From: Nemesobacter sp965249045
GTDB taxonomy: Bacteria > Desulfobacterota_D > UBA1144 > Nemesobacterales > Nemesobacteraceae
Direction: 5' to 3'
DNA: 64,000 nucleotides
NCBI GenBank assembly: GCA_965249045.1
Contig: OZ252213.1
Coordinates: forward strand, 620,001 to 684,000
The translations under genes were made by a program, and so were the position numbers. The notes below the pieces were generated by a model, which had not been told where the DNA came from, did not search any database, and worked only from the letters and a program-made list of their open reading frames with translations. Shown in pieces: positions 51,521-59,239 of the stretch; within the stretch, counting starts at the first letter, position 1, and the number at the start of each line of letters is the position of its first letter.

Positions 51521-52018
51521 ATGATTATGCGCATGACAATCTTAATTCTTTTTGCGTTTGCGGCGTTTATTCTTTCGCCGTTTCCACCCGCGGTCGGTGA
51601 ACAGGCAAAAGAAGAACCACCCGAGGGGGTCATGGGACTTACCAAGGAACAGTGGAGAACGAGGCTTTCGCCCATTCAATACAAAGTGCTCTGGAGAAAA
51701 GGGACTGAAACCCCTTTTTCGGGAGAGCTGCTTTACAACAAGGAAAAAGGAATCTACGTGACCGCCGGCTGTAGACAGCCTGTTTTTTCCTCTGAGCATA
51801 AATACGATTCAAAAACCGGATGGCCAAGTTTCTGGAAACCCATAAGCGAGGACGCTGTGAGGATAGTTCCCGATAATTTCTTCGGACTCAGACGCTTTGA
51901 AGTGGTATCAAGTGAATGCGGGGAACACTTGGGACATATTTTCAGGGACGGGCCCCCTCCGACCGGACTTCGGTACTGCATAAACTCGGTCGCTTTGGAT
52001 TTTGTTCCCTCGCAGTGA
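51521..52018 (+). CDS. msrB: Secreted peptide-methionine (R)-S-oxide reductase
   Basis: A 165-aa MsrB with an N-terminal signal peptide (ILILFAFAAFILSPFPPAVG). The family core is WRTRLSPIQYKVLWRKGTETPFSGELLYNKEKGIYVTAGCRQPVFSSEHKYDSKTGWPSFWKPI, VVSSECGEHLGHIFRDGPPPTGLRYCINSVAL, with catalytic Cys in RYCIN. The zinc CxxC pairs are incomplete (AGCRQPVF, SSECGEH), so this is a zinc-less type with a recycling cysteine. It would repair oxidised methionines in the periplasm. It is divergent from the aldehyde dehydrogenase. Confidence 0.93.
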   Translation: MIMRMTILILFAFAAFILSPFPPAVGEQAKEEPPEGVMGLTKEQWRTRLSPIQYKVLWRKGTETPFSGELLYNKEKGIYVTAGCRQPVFSSEHKYDSKTGWPSFWKPISEDAVRIVPDNFFGLRRFEVVSSECGEHLGHIFRDGPPPTGLRYCINSVALDFVPSQ

Positions 52019-52054
52019 CACCCTTTTGCTGTGGGCCATGGATGTAATTTATGC

Positions 52055-52084
52055 TTGACATTGAAGATACATCTGTGATACAAG
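52055..52084 (+). promoter_or_regulatory. Promoter of the AmiS/UreI gene
   Basis: TTGACA (52055-52060), 18 bases, TACAAG (52079-52084). The resulting ~60-base leader contains a small GTTCC...GGAAC stem and ends with AAGGAGGT before the ATG. Confidence 0.55.
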
Positions 52085-52150
52085 CATAATCAGCGGTTCC
52101 TGTCTTGGGGCCGGGAACATTTATGATCTCATAAGGAGGTATGGTTAATT

Positions 52151-52675
52151 ATGGTTCCAATAGAAGCTTTATTAGGTTACGTGTTACTGCTCGTAGGATT
52201 TGTGTTCTTTGCAAACGGTATGACTCTTCTGGGTAAAACCGGTGCTAAGGAAGTGGGTGTTCTTAATCTGGGTGTCGGCGTGCTTATAGCGATTGCCGCC
52301 TGGAAGCTGCACACTCTTGGTCTTACGGCAGCGACCGCGCTTGTGTCGGTATTTGCTTTGATATACCTGCTAGTCTACGCGGTATTCGTACACGGATATG
52401 ACGCGAAGGGGCTTGGAGTATTCTGTCTTTTCGCAACGGTAGTGTTTATATGGTACGGAGCTCATTTCCAGTCACTTGGGCTAGCGTACTTTGCGTACTT
52501 CTGCTGGGCATGGGCTTTGCTGGTGCTTCTTTGCTTCTTTGCGTTCTCGCAGGGCAAGGATCTGAGTAAGCCGATAGCCTATCTGTTCGTAATAGAGTCA
52601 ATAGTAACTCTGTTGATCCCGGGAATGCTTCTGCTTACAGAGAAGTGGAATCCTCTCGGTGGAGTACCAGGCTAA
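52151..52675 (+). CDS. AmiS/UreI-family urea/amide channel
   Basis: A 174-aa membrane protein with about six hydrophobic segments. It starts LLGYVLLLVGFVFFANGMTLLGKTGAKEVGVLNLGVGVLIAI, has FVHGYDAKGLGVFCLFATVVFIWYG in the middle and TLLIPGMLLLTEKWN at the end, as in AmiS/UreI. The family forms pores for urea or short amides. No urease or amidase gene is adjacent; the nitrilase at the window edge is 50 kb away. A strong ribosome site and biased codons suggest high expression. Confidence 0.88.
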   Translation: MVPIEALLGYVLLLVGFVFFANGMTLLGKTGAKEVGVLNLGVGVLIAIAAWKLHTLGLTAATALVSVFALIYLLVYAVFVHGYDAKGLGVFCLFATVVFIWYGAHFQSLGLAYFAYFCWAWALLVLLCFFAFSQGKDLSKPIAYLFVIESIVTLLIPGMLLLTEKWNPLGGVPG

Positions 52676-52689
52676 GATTTTTGTTGGGT

Positions 52690-52935
52690 AATGCCTCCTG
52701 AAAAAAGCCCGGCCTAAAGCGTCAGGGTGAGCATCGGGAAGCATTGGATTTTGAGAATCTGTTTTGTTTCGGCTAGGCAATCCGAAACTTTACAAAAGTT
52801 TGCGAGGCGACCGTGGCTTCAAATGGTTTTTGACGTGGCGATTGCCGAGCGAATAATTCCTTGTCTTTGAGACAAGGGAGAGCCGGTTTGCAGGTGGTAA
52901 AAAAAGGGAGACTTTCGAGTCTCCCCTTTTTTTGT
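52690..52935 (+). ncRNA. Candidate structured RNA ending in a terminator
   Basis: No protein is encoded between amiS and maoC, but the stretch has nested complementarity. GCCTCCTG...CCCGGC (52695-52712) pairs with GCCGG...CAGGTGG (52883-52897). GTTTCGG pairs with CCGAAAC near 52780-52798, and GGCAATC with GATTGCC (about 52786 and 52842). CCTTGTC-TTTGA-GACAAGG lies at 52859-52877. The long end-pairing with a small hairpin on the 3' side recalls 6S RNA, but I cannot confirm it. It could also be a long 3' UTR of amiS. Confidence 0.4.
52899..52934. terminator. Strong bidirectional terminator
   Basis: GGGAGACT-TTCG-AGTCTCCC with A7 on the left and a T tract on the right. It can end both the upstream plus-strand transcript and the maoC operon. 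Confidence 0.9.
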
Positions 52936-52988
52936 TTTTATCTCTTTACGTTTTGTATATCAGCCCGAGTCGGGAGATTCCGGAGCTT

Positions 52989-53441
52989 TTATCCTTCCTC
53001 TTTTCTCTGGACGAGAATTACCCATTTTCCTTTCTGGACGGGTTTTTCAGCATCTTTGTGGGTAAATACGTTTACCTCAAAAATAAAAAATCCCATGTTC
53101 GGACGCTTGTGTTCCCTTTTTTCAACGAGCTTTCTCGTTATGTGAATCGTATCACCCGGGAACACCGCTCCCGAGAATCTCCAGTCCTCAAGCCCCATGA
53201 AGGCTACAGTTGCGAGTCTCGGCATGGTGAACCATAGGCCCGTGGCTATGGAGGTGACCAGCATGCCGTGAGCCACCCTTGTCTTGAACACGGTTTTTTT
53301 AGCGAACTCCTCGTCTATGTGCATGTTGTTGTAGTCTGCGGAAAGTCCCGCGAAGTTGACGATATCAGCTTCAGTAATTGTTCTGCCTGAGCTTTTGTGC
53401 TCGTCTCCCTCGTTTAGGTCTTCGTAAAAAAGTCTTGGCAT
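52989..53441 (-). CDS. MaoC-family (R)-specific enoyl-CoA hydratase-like protein
   Basis: A 150-aa hot-dog-fold protein with the hydratase motif FAGLSADYNNMHIDEEFAKKTVFKTRVAHGMLVTSIATGLW (catalytic Asp in ADYN and His in NMH). GAVFPGDTIHITRKLVEKREHKRPNMGFFIFEVNVFTHK follows. It likely hydrates an enoyl-CoA made by the acyl-CoA dehydrogenase of the same cluster. It is the last gene of a reverse-strand operon: ACAD, thiolase-like, DUF35, MaoC. Confidence 0.92.
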   Translation of the reverse strand: MPRLFYEDLNEGDEHKSSGRTITEADIVNFAGLSADYNNMHIDEEFAKKTVFKTRVAHGMLVTSIATGLWFTMPRLATVAFMGLEDWRFSGAVFPGDTIHITRKLVEKREHKRPNMGFFIFEVNVFTHKDAEKPVQKGKWVILVQRKEEG

Positions 53442-53457
53442 TTCGTTCTCCTTTTAA

Positions 53458-53883
53458 TTAACCCGCGGGTTTGAATTTGGGGAGTGTGACTTCATCTGTG
53501 ACGTCATCGAACACCACCTGGACATCCATACCGATGGACACCTCATTCGGATCAATGTCAACAACGTTAGACATCATCTTAACCCCTTCTTCCATCTCAA
53601 TTAACGCAACCACGTAAGGGGGTTCCCCCTTGTAGGCCTTAGATGGTCCCATGTGATGTATGGAGAAGGTCCATACCTTCCCCCGTCCCTCACTCTCTAC
53701 CCACTCTATGTCATCACTCATGTCCTCTCCCGGGGAAAGAGCTCTTGGGTAAAAGAAAAACTCTCCGGTCTCCCTTGATCTGGGGATAACCAGCCTGTGC
53801 TCCTTAGCCGCATCCCAAAAAGGCTTTGTCTCCGGGCGGAACTCAGGCAAAGGCTTGTTATATGCTTTTTTCTCTTCAGACAT
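53458..53883 (-). CDS. OB-fold DUF35 protein without zinc-ribbon cysteines
   Basis: A 141-aa protein: LPEFRPETKPFWDAAKEHRLVIPRSRETGEFFFYPRALSPGED...WVESEGRGKVWTFSIHHMG...PPYVVALIEMEEGVKMMSNVVDIDPNEVSIGMDVQVVFDDVTDEVTLPKFKP. The OB fold is complete, but the four zinc-ribbon cysteines expected around RLVIxRCxxCG and CPxC are absent. Such proteins bind thiolase-like partners as in Ltp2-ChsH2 aldolases. ATG 53883 follows AAGGAG. An upstream in-frame ATG overlaps the preceding gene. Confidence 0.9.
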   Translation of the reverse strand: MSEEKKAYNKPLPEFRPETKPFWDAAKEHRLVIPRSRETGEFFFYPRALSPGEDMSDDIEWVESEGRGKVWTFSIHHMGPSKAYKGEPPYVVALIEMEEGVKMMSNVVDIDPNEVSIGMDVQVVFDDVTDEVTLPKFKPAG

Positions 53884-53905
53884 CTTCTTATTCTCCTTGT
53901 TTGTG

Positions 53906-55117
53906 TTAATTAAGCGGCTGGTTGCCAAGAACCACAGTACTGTGAGCAGACACTATCCCGCCGTTTCCATGCACTACCGCCACTTCAGGGTTCTCTACCT
54001 GCCTCTTCCCAGCATCTCCTCTTAACTGAAGCGTAGCTTCCACCACATGATGCATAGCCCCCAGGTGAGCCTGCGAGAGCAGTCCCCCGTGGGTGTTAAC
54101 TGGAAGATCCTTTCCTATCTCCATCCTTCCCTCAAGAGCAAACGGTCCCCCCTCTCCCTTGGGAACAAACCCGAGTCCCTCAAGCTCTAGAAGCACGGTT
54201 ATGGTGAAGCAGTCATAAAGAAACGCTATGTCAACGTCCCTTGGCTCTATCCCCGCAGTGCCGAAAGCCTTCTGCCCCGAGCGCTCAACCGCGTTGTATA
54301 TCTGGTCAAGGTTCTCAAGGCTCGTCAGGTACTGGTGTGAGTATCCCTGTCCCATTCCCCAGAGGTACGCAAGATCGTTTGTTATTCCAAGCTCCTTCGC
54401 CTTGTCCTCTGTAGTGACTATAAAAGCCGCTCCCCCGTCTGAGATAACGGAGCAGTCATACTTGGTAAGAGGCTCCGCTATAACTCTTGACTCAAGTACG
54501 TCCTCTATTGAGAGAGGATCCTTGTTCATGGCGTTTTCTTTATCGGCGGCGTGCTTTCTCATTGTTACCGCCACCGCTGCGAGATGCTCTCTGCGGCTAC
54601 CCCAGTCATGGAGGTATCTCTGCGCCGCAAGCGCGTATCCCCCGGGAGTAGTGAGTCCGTAGGGGAACTCAAACTCAGCGTGGCACATCTCCCTTATAAG
54701 GGCCAGCATACCTGAAGAGGATATCCCCGAAAGTGTGTTGTCCCCTCTTACGCAAAGAACCACTTCTGCCTGTCCCGAAGTTATGGCCATGGCAGCCTCT
54801 GCCACCATCCACACAGCTGTTGCTCCCCCTACCGCTACTGAGGAGAAGAACCTTGGGTTCATCCCGAAGTAGTCGGCAAAGGTGGTGCAGTGCATAAAAG
54901 TGTGCTCCACCAGGGAGAATGCCGTCACAAGACCGTCGACGTCGTCTTTCTTTAGTCCAGCGTCCTCAATAGCGAGCTTCGATGCTTCGCTCAGGAAATG
55001 AAAGGAGCTTTTATTAGGGATTTTACCCTGTTCTGTTTCGCCCACCCCGGCGATAACCACTTTTTTCTTCTTAAGAAGTTCTCGGGTCTCTTGTATGCCC
55101 GGAAGATTCTCTGACAT
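53906..55117 (-). CDS. Thiolase-like protein (lipid-transfer/Ltp-type), lacking thiolase cysteines
   Basis: A 403-aa thiolase-fold protein: KVVIAGVGETEQGKIPNKSS, LAIEDAGLKKDDVDGLVTAF, FFSSVAVGGATAVWMVAEAAMAITSGQAEVVLCVRGDNT, NTHGGLLSQAHLGAMHHVVEA and VVHGNGGIVSAHSTVVLG. The nucleophilic cysteine (normally in the G-x-C-x-S block) and the second cysteine (C-x-G-x-G) are replaced by glycine. It belongs to the Ltp/DitF-type group whose members pair with DUF35 proteins and act as retro-aldolases in steroid side-chain degradation. I infer a similar C-C cleavage on an acyl-CoA here. Confidence 0.88.
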   Translation of the reverse strand: MSENLPGIQETRELLKKKKVVIAGVGETEQGKIPNKSSFHFLSEASKLAIEDAGLKKDDVDGLVTAFSLVEHTFMHCTTFADYFGMNPRFFSSVAVGGATAVWMVAEAAMAITSGQAEVVLCVRGDNTLSGISSSGMLALIREMCHAEFEFPYGLTTPGGYALAAQRYLHDWGSRREHLAAVAVTMRKHAADKENAMNKDPLSIEDVLESRVIAEPLTKYDCSVISDGGAAFIVTTEDKAKELGITNDLAYLWGMGQGYSHQYLTSLENLDQIYNAVERSGQKAFGTAGIEPRDVDIAFLYDCFTITVLLELEGLGFVPKGEGGPFALEGRMEIGKDLPVNTHGGLLSQAHLGAMHHVVEATLQLRGDAGKRQVENPEVAVVHGNGGIVSAHSTVVLGNQPLN

Positions 55118-55199
55118 TGTACTGCTTCCTCCTTAACTTAAACGCTCTAAATTCAAAAATTCCGTATCATATTACTACATGCCAACCGCATTTGCCAAA

Positions 55200-56342
55200 C
55201 TAAATTCCAAGTTCGCGCGAAATAACGATACGCTGTATCTCCGAAGTGCCTTCGGTTATGGAAGCCAGCCTTGCGTCGCGGTAATATCTCTCCGCGTTGT
55301 ACTCGACGCTGTAGCCGTAGCCCCCGAGCACCTGCAGAGCTTCGGTTGCTACCGACTGTACTACCTCGGCCGAGTAAAGCTTGGCCATGGAAGCTTCCTT
55401 AAGACATTTTTTCCCGTTGCTGTAAAGCCATGCGGCCTTGTAAACCATGAGTCTTGCGGTTTCTATTTTGACTGCCATGTCGGCGAGCTTGAAGCTTATG
55501 GCCTGGAACTTCGATATGGGTCTTCCGAACGCCTCTCTTTCCTTTGAATACTGAAGGGCGTACTCAAAGGCGGCCTGCGCTATTCCAACGCTTTTCGCGG
55601 AGTGGGTTATACGCGCTCCGAGCAAGGTCTCCATTGCTCCCGCAAAGCCCCCTTCTCCCACGAGCAAGTTTTCCTCGGGAACCTCGCAGCCCTCGAATAT
55701 AAGTTCCGAGGTGTCCGCCGAACGGTGCCCGAGCTTGTGCATCTTTCCGCTGACCGAGAATCCAGGGGCACCCTTGTCCACTATGAATATGCTTATTCCG
55801 TGACCCCTTCTCGTTTTGTCGGTGTAGGCGGCCACAACGGCGTAATCGCACATCGTGCCGTTTGTTATCCAGGTCTTCGTGCCGTTGAGAACGTAGTGGT
55901 CTCCCTTTTTTTCCGCCTGAGTCCTTATGCTTCGTGCGTCGGAACCGGCGTTGGGTTCGGTGATTCCCAGTGAGCCTATTATTTTGCCCTCGATTCCGGG
56001 GACGAGATATTTCTGTTTTTGCTCCTCGGAGCCGAATTTGTATATGGGGAACATGGACAGGCTTGTGTGAGCGTTAACGCACATCGCTATTCCGGCGTTA
56101 ACTTTTCCCATCTCCTCGGAAAATATGCAGTCCATTAGCTTGTCCTGAGCGACCCCTCCGTATTCTTCCGGAAAAGCGATTCCGAGCAGCCCGATTTCCC
56201 CGAGCATGGGAAACAACTGCTTGGGGAAGGTCTGAGTGGCTTCCGCTTCTTCAACCAGCGGCTCTATTTCGTTCTGGGCGAAATCCACTATCATTTCCCG
56301 GAACATGCGCTGTTCGTCCGTGAATTCGAAATCAATAGGCAA
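55200..56342 (-). CDS. Acyl-CoA dehydrogenase
   Basis: A 380-aa ACAD: FTDEQRMFREMIVDFAQNEIEPLVEEAE, GIAFPEEYGG, CVNAHTSLSMFPIYKFGSEEQKQKYLVPG, ITEPNAGSDARSIRTQAEKKGDHYVLNGTKTWITNG and YRDARLASITEGTSEIQRIVISREL. The catalytic glutamate lies in ITEGTSEIQ, as in short/medium-chain and isovaleryl types. It starts the operon with the thiolase-like, DUF35 and MaoC genes. The IS1595 pair has inserted 116 bases upstream, perhaps affecting expression. Confidence 0.95.
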   Translation of the reverse strand: MPIDFEFTDEQRMFREMIVDFAQNEIEPLVEEAEATQTFPKQLFPMLGEIGLLGIAFPEEYGGVAQDKLMDCIFSEEMGKVNAGIAMCVNAHTSLSMFPIYKFGSEEQKQKYLVPGIEGKIIGSLGITEPNAGSDARSIRTQAEKKGDHYVLNGTKTWITNGTMCDYAVVAAYTDKTRRGHGISIFIVDKGAPGFSVSGKMHKLGHRSADTSELIFEGCEVPEENLLVGEGGFAGAMETLLGARITHSAKSVGIAQAAFEYALQYSKEREAFGRPISKFQAISFKLADMAVKIETARLMVYKAAWLYSNGKKCLKEASMAKLYSAEVVQSVATEALQVLGGYGYSVEYNAERYYRDARLASITEGTSEIQRIVISRELGI

Positions 56343-56449
56343 TTTGGCGTCCTCCCTGGGCCAATCCTCATTATAGCGAGAAAGTTTTTCGGGAAGGCAG
56401 TATAGCCGTTTTAGCGCGCTCTGGCAAAGGAACTTTGCAATTACTATAA

Positions 56450-56457
56450 AAACTTTT
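56450..56457. repeat. Target duplication copy 1 (AAACTTTT)
   Basis: First of three identical 8-bp copies (56450, 59138, 61774) that flank and separate the two IS1595 elements. Confidence 0.9.
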
Positions 56458-56485
56458 GGGGATTATATACAATCCTACCAAACTC

Positions 56486-56632
56486 TTAGATTTTGATTCT
56501 CTTTCTGCTTTCTAACTTCTTGTCCGCAGTAAGAGATATGGCCTTAGCTATTTCCTCTGGCGAGGCGTTGATAGGTTTGATTACATTCTTGACTGGGCGA
56601 CCGCGTGGACGCTTCTTCTTTTCCTTTTTCAT
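56486..56632 (-). CDS. Small basic protein (48 aa), last gene of element A
   Basis: The frame MKKEKKKRPRGRPVKNVIKP... ends ESRKRIKI. RPRGRP is an AT-hook-like core that could bind the minor groove of AT-rich DNA. The ATG overlaps the methyltransferase stop as ATGA, which indicates translational coupling. Element B ends with a 40-aa basic protein of similar pattern (GRKPKVIPHIPGTLDSITEAIF), which supports that both are real. The role is unknown; regulation of the passenger genes or assistance to transposition are guesses. Confidence 0.6.
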   Translation of the reverse strand: MKKEKKKRPRGRPVKNVIKPINASPEEIAKAISLTADKKLESRKRIKI

Positions 56633-57978
56633 CCTGTCATCCTTACTTGCGAAATCAGATATTCCTGCGTCCTGTCGCCTTTTACCCTGTTGCAGTATCC
56701 ACAGAGCAACTGTAAGTTCTCGTCTGTATCCGCTCCGCCTTTGCTTGTGGGGGTAAGGTGATCTACTTCAAAATTCTGAAACGGAAAATGAGTAAGGCAA
56801 CCGTTACATTTTCCTTCCTGCATTCCGTAGAGAATATGCTTGACGTTTTTCGACCTTTCTCCGCCTCTGTCTTGTGGAATATCCCTACGATGTATCAGTC
56901 TAAGCAAGGAAAATCCAAGTTCATTTTGTATGCGAGTCTTCACTAGTTCGGCGGCTTTCTCCGATACATCTATGCCTACCCATTGCCGGTCTAGTTTCTC
57001 GGCTGCCACGCAGGTAGTGGCACACCCGCAGAAGGGATCAAGTATAAGGTCGCCTTCATTCGAGGAGGCTTTGATTATCCGCTCAAGCAAGGCTAGAGGC
57101 TTCTGCGTGGGATAACCTGTTCGTTCGCTGGTGGATGCTCTTGAAATATCTGTAATCACGTCTCTAGCGGCAACACCAAGAGAGTCCTTTAGGTAGACTT
57201 TTCGGCGTGGAACCCCTCCTCTCTTAATCGGAAAGTGGATGAGCCCCTGCGCATCCAGCTCATCCAGTCGTTCTTTTGGGAACCGCCACAGACTGGAACT
57301 AAGCCCCTTCCACGTAAAAGAGTATGTGCCCCCAGACACCCCACCACCACGAAGTGGTGCTGTGTGGTAACGTCCCCGGGAGTCCTCATACCGGTATTGC
57401 TTGTTGATATAATCCGGGCTTAATGGCTGGTACACCTGATTCCATGTCGCAACGTCACTTCGCTGATACGCTAAAAGGACATCGTGCACCCGTGCAAAGG
57501 CATTAGCGTCGCTTCGTCCTCCAGACCGTTCCCAAATGACTTCATTCCTAAAGTTCCCTCTACCGAATATTTCATCCATCATCAGCTTCAAGTAGTGGCT
57601 TGCTGTCGGGTCGCAGTGCAGATAGATACTGCCCGTCGGCTTTAGCACACGCCTCATCTCCATCACACGGATAGCCATGTAGACCAGATACGCCATCATG
57701 GAGTCTCCGTGTATCTGTCGGGTGGCTTCTAACAGGCTGTAAAGCCCCGGATGAATGTCTGCGATCTCTCCATGCCACGCAAGATCAATCTCATCAAGAG
57801 TCCAGGTGTCCTTAAACTCTGCACCGGCCGCGTAACTGCCTATGGGTGCGGCATAATTGTGATTGGAATTGAACGGCGGATCCAAGTAAATTAAATCTAT
57901 GCACTCATCCGCCATTCCCCGCATGACTTCAAGATTGTCACGGGTGAAGATGGTGCGATTCTTAAGAGAACTCTTCAT
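56629..57978 (-). CDS. DNA adenine/cytosine-N4 methyltransferase fused to an HNH nuclease domain
   Basis: The N-terminal part is a beta-class amino-methyltransferase: MRGMADECIDLIYLDPPFNSN (motif IV, DPPF) comes before the SAM motif LILDPFCGCATTCVAAEKLDRQWVGIDV. LIERIIKASS-like residues and QKPLALLERII precede it. The C-terminal ~75 residues form an HNH domain: MQEGKCNGCLTHFPFQNFEVDHLTPTSKGGADTDENLQLLCGYCNRVKGDR, with CxxC...DH...CxxC. This is a modification enzyme joined to a nuclease fold. ATG 57978 is preferred; a TTG at 58053 overlapping the transposase stop would add 25 residues. Confidence 0.88.
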   Translation of the reverse strand: MKSSLKNRTIFTRDNLEVMRGMADECIDLIYLDPPFNSNHNYAAPIGSYAAGAEFKDTWTLDEIDLAWHGEIADIHPGLYSLLEATRQIHGDSMMAYLVYMAIRVMEMRRVLKPTGSIYLHCDPTASHYLKLMMDEIFGRGNFRNEVIWERSGGRSDANAFARVHDVLLAYQRSDVATWNQVYQPLSPDYINKQYRYEDSRGRYHTAPLRGGGVSGGTYSFTWKGLSSSLWRFPKERLDELDAQGLIHFPIKRGGVPRRKVYLKDSLGVAARDVITDISRASTSERTGYPTQKPLALLERIIKASSNEGDLILDPFCGCATTCVAAEKLDRQWVGIDVSEKAAELVKTRIQNELGFSLLRLIHRRDIPQDRGGERSKNVKHILYGMQEGKCNGCLTHFPFQNFEVDHLTPTSKGGADTDENLQLLCGYCNRVKGDRTQEYLISQVRMTG

Positions 57979-58049
57979 TCTCCCTTCGGTTGTTGGTTTC
58001 GAAGTAGGCTTATTAGGTTCCGATATGTTAACAGGTTGATTGTCGGAAC

Positions 58050-59005
58050 TCAAGAAACAAGCTCCTTATACGGAAGCTTCTTGCCCACCATCCCGTTCGC
58101 CAGAAACGCCATCTGGTCTATCGTGTCCAACTCCCTGACGTTATGCCTACCTGCAAACTCCGTAACATAACGCTCTAAATGCTTCGGGGACATGCAGTGG
58201 TAGGTTCCGTAATACCCTCTTTTCAAGGCGGCCCAGAAACTTTCAACTCCATTCGTGGATGCTTGATTCCTGACATACTCACCGACACTGTGATTAACCG
58301 ACTCATGCCTGTAGTTCTTTTTCACAAGCCCTTCATAGCTTCTGTTCTGATCCGTATAGACCATAGCCCCTTCTTCTACCGATTCCTGTACCATCTTTCT
58401 GAGCAATACACCGCTAACCCTCTCTATCACCTTCGCCTTGATCCTTCCAGTCCTTCTCTCTTTGATTGCCACTACCGGAGTTTTATCCTGCGCCCCGGCT
58501 CCCGATATGCGAGGCTTCCTTGATTTGTGCATATTGCTGTATTTCCCGCCTATATAATCTCATCCACTTCTACAGTCCCGCTTAACATGCCTTTGCCTTC
58601 CTTCCATCCCTGCCTTATCTTCTGTGCCATCGTCCAAGCGGTCTTCTGCGAAACCTTCAAATCTCTATGCAGTTTCATGCTAGACACGCCTTTAAGGTTT
58701 GTACTCATCAAGTACATAGCGAAAACCCATTTTCTTACTTTCAGGTTGCTCCCTTCCATTACAGTTCCGACCTTGCAACTGAAATGCTTATGGCAATCGG
58801 AGCAACGGTAAGGTTGCGGTTTACCGCCGGGCTTAATCTTGGTATCTATGCTTCCGCAGTGCGGGCAATGTCTCCCGTTCGGCCAGCGGATCGCTTCAAA
58901 CCACACTATCGCTGATTCCTCATCGGGAAACAGGTCAAAAAGCTCTTCAATCCCTATCCCTTCTCTGTGTGATTTCCCGGGGGCTTTGTGTGTCTTGCTA
59001 GGCAT
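58050..59005 (-). pseudogene. IS1595-family transposase, one frameshift
   Basis: The first frame (from 59005, 151 aa) has the zinc-ribbon N-terminus HCPHCGSIDTK...YRCSDCHKHFSCKVGTVMEGS and ends VEVDEII at a stop. The second frame begins NMHKSRKPRISGAGAQDKTPVV and contains MVYTDQNRSYEG and TNGVESFWAALKRGYYGTYH. Comparison with the intact copy in element B shows that one base is missing just after the first catalytic aspartate (about 58556). The copy is inactive, or the base is a sequence error; the rest is well preserved. Confidence 0.9.
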
Positions 59006-59137
59006 GTCTAACTCTCTTTAATCATTCTCTTTATTATGGTAATATAGTACCATAAATAGAGCGACAAGTCAAGGGAATTTAGAAAGAATTTGTAAAGTTT
59101 TCAGGGGAGGAGTTTGGTAGGATTGTATATAAGTCCC

Positions 59138-59145
59138 AAACTTTT
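59138..59145. repeat. Target duplication copy 2, shared by elements A and B (AAACTTTT)
   Basis: These eight bases are both the right flank of element A and the left flank of element B. Nothing else separates the two elements. Confidence 0.9.
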
Positions 59146-59176
59146 GGGGATTATATACGATGTTACACAAAAAGCC

Positions 59177-59205
59177 TTGACTTCCTCTTGAATAACTGAT
59201 AGAAT
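59177..59205 (+). promoter_or_regulatory. Promoter of the element B transposase
   Basis: TTGACT (59177-59182), 17 bases, TAGAAT (59200-59205), directly inside the left terminal repeat. Confidence 0.6.
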
Positions 59206-59239
59206 GTTACACATAGACAGGCGATAGGAGGCCATGATT

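Larger units (their letters stand above)
56458..59137 (-). mobile_element. IS1595-family element A with methyltransferase-HNH passenger
   Basis: The 2,680-bp element has terminal inverted repeats GGGGATTATATACAATCCTA + CCAAACTC at 56458 and, on the reverse strand from 59137, GGGACTTATATACAATCCTA + CCAAACTC. It is flanked by AAACTTTT on both sides. All genes read on the reverse strand in order transposase (frameshifted), DNA methyltransferase-HNH fusion, small basic protein. Overlapping starts and stops show a single unit. IS1595-family elements with passenger genes are known as a class (transporter IS). Confidence 0.9.

Noticed and set aside
53884..53928. Upstream ATG for the DUF35 gene
   Set aside because: It overlaps the thiolase-like gene and lacks a ribosome site, while ATG 53883 follows AAGGAG.
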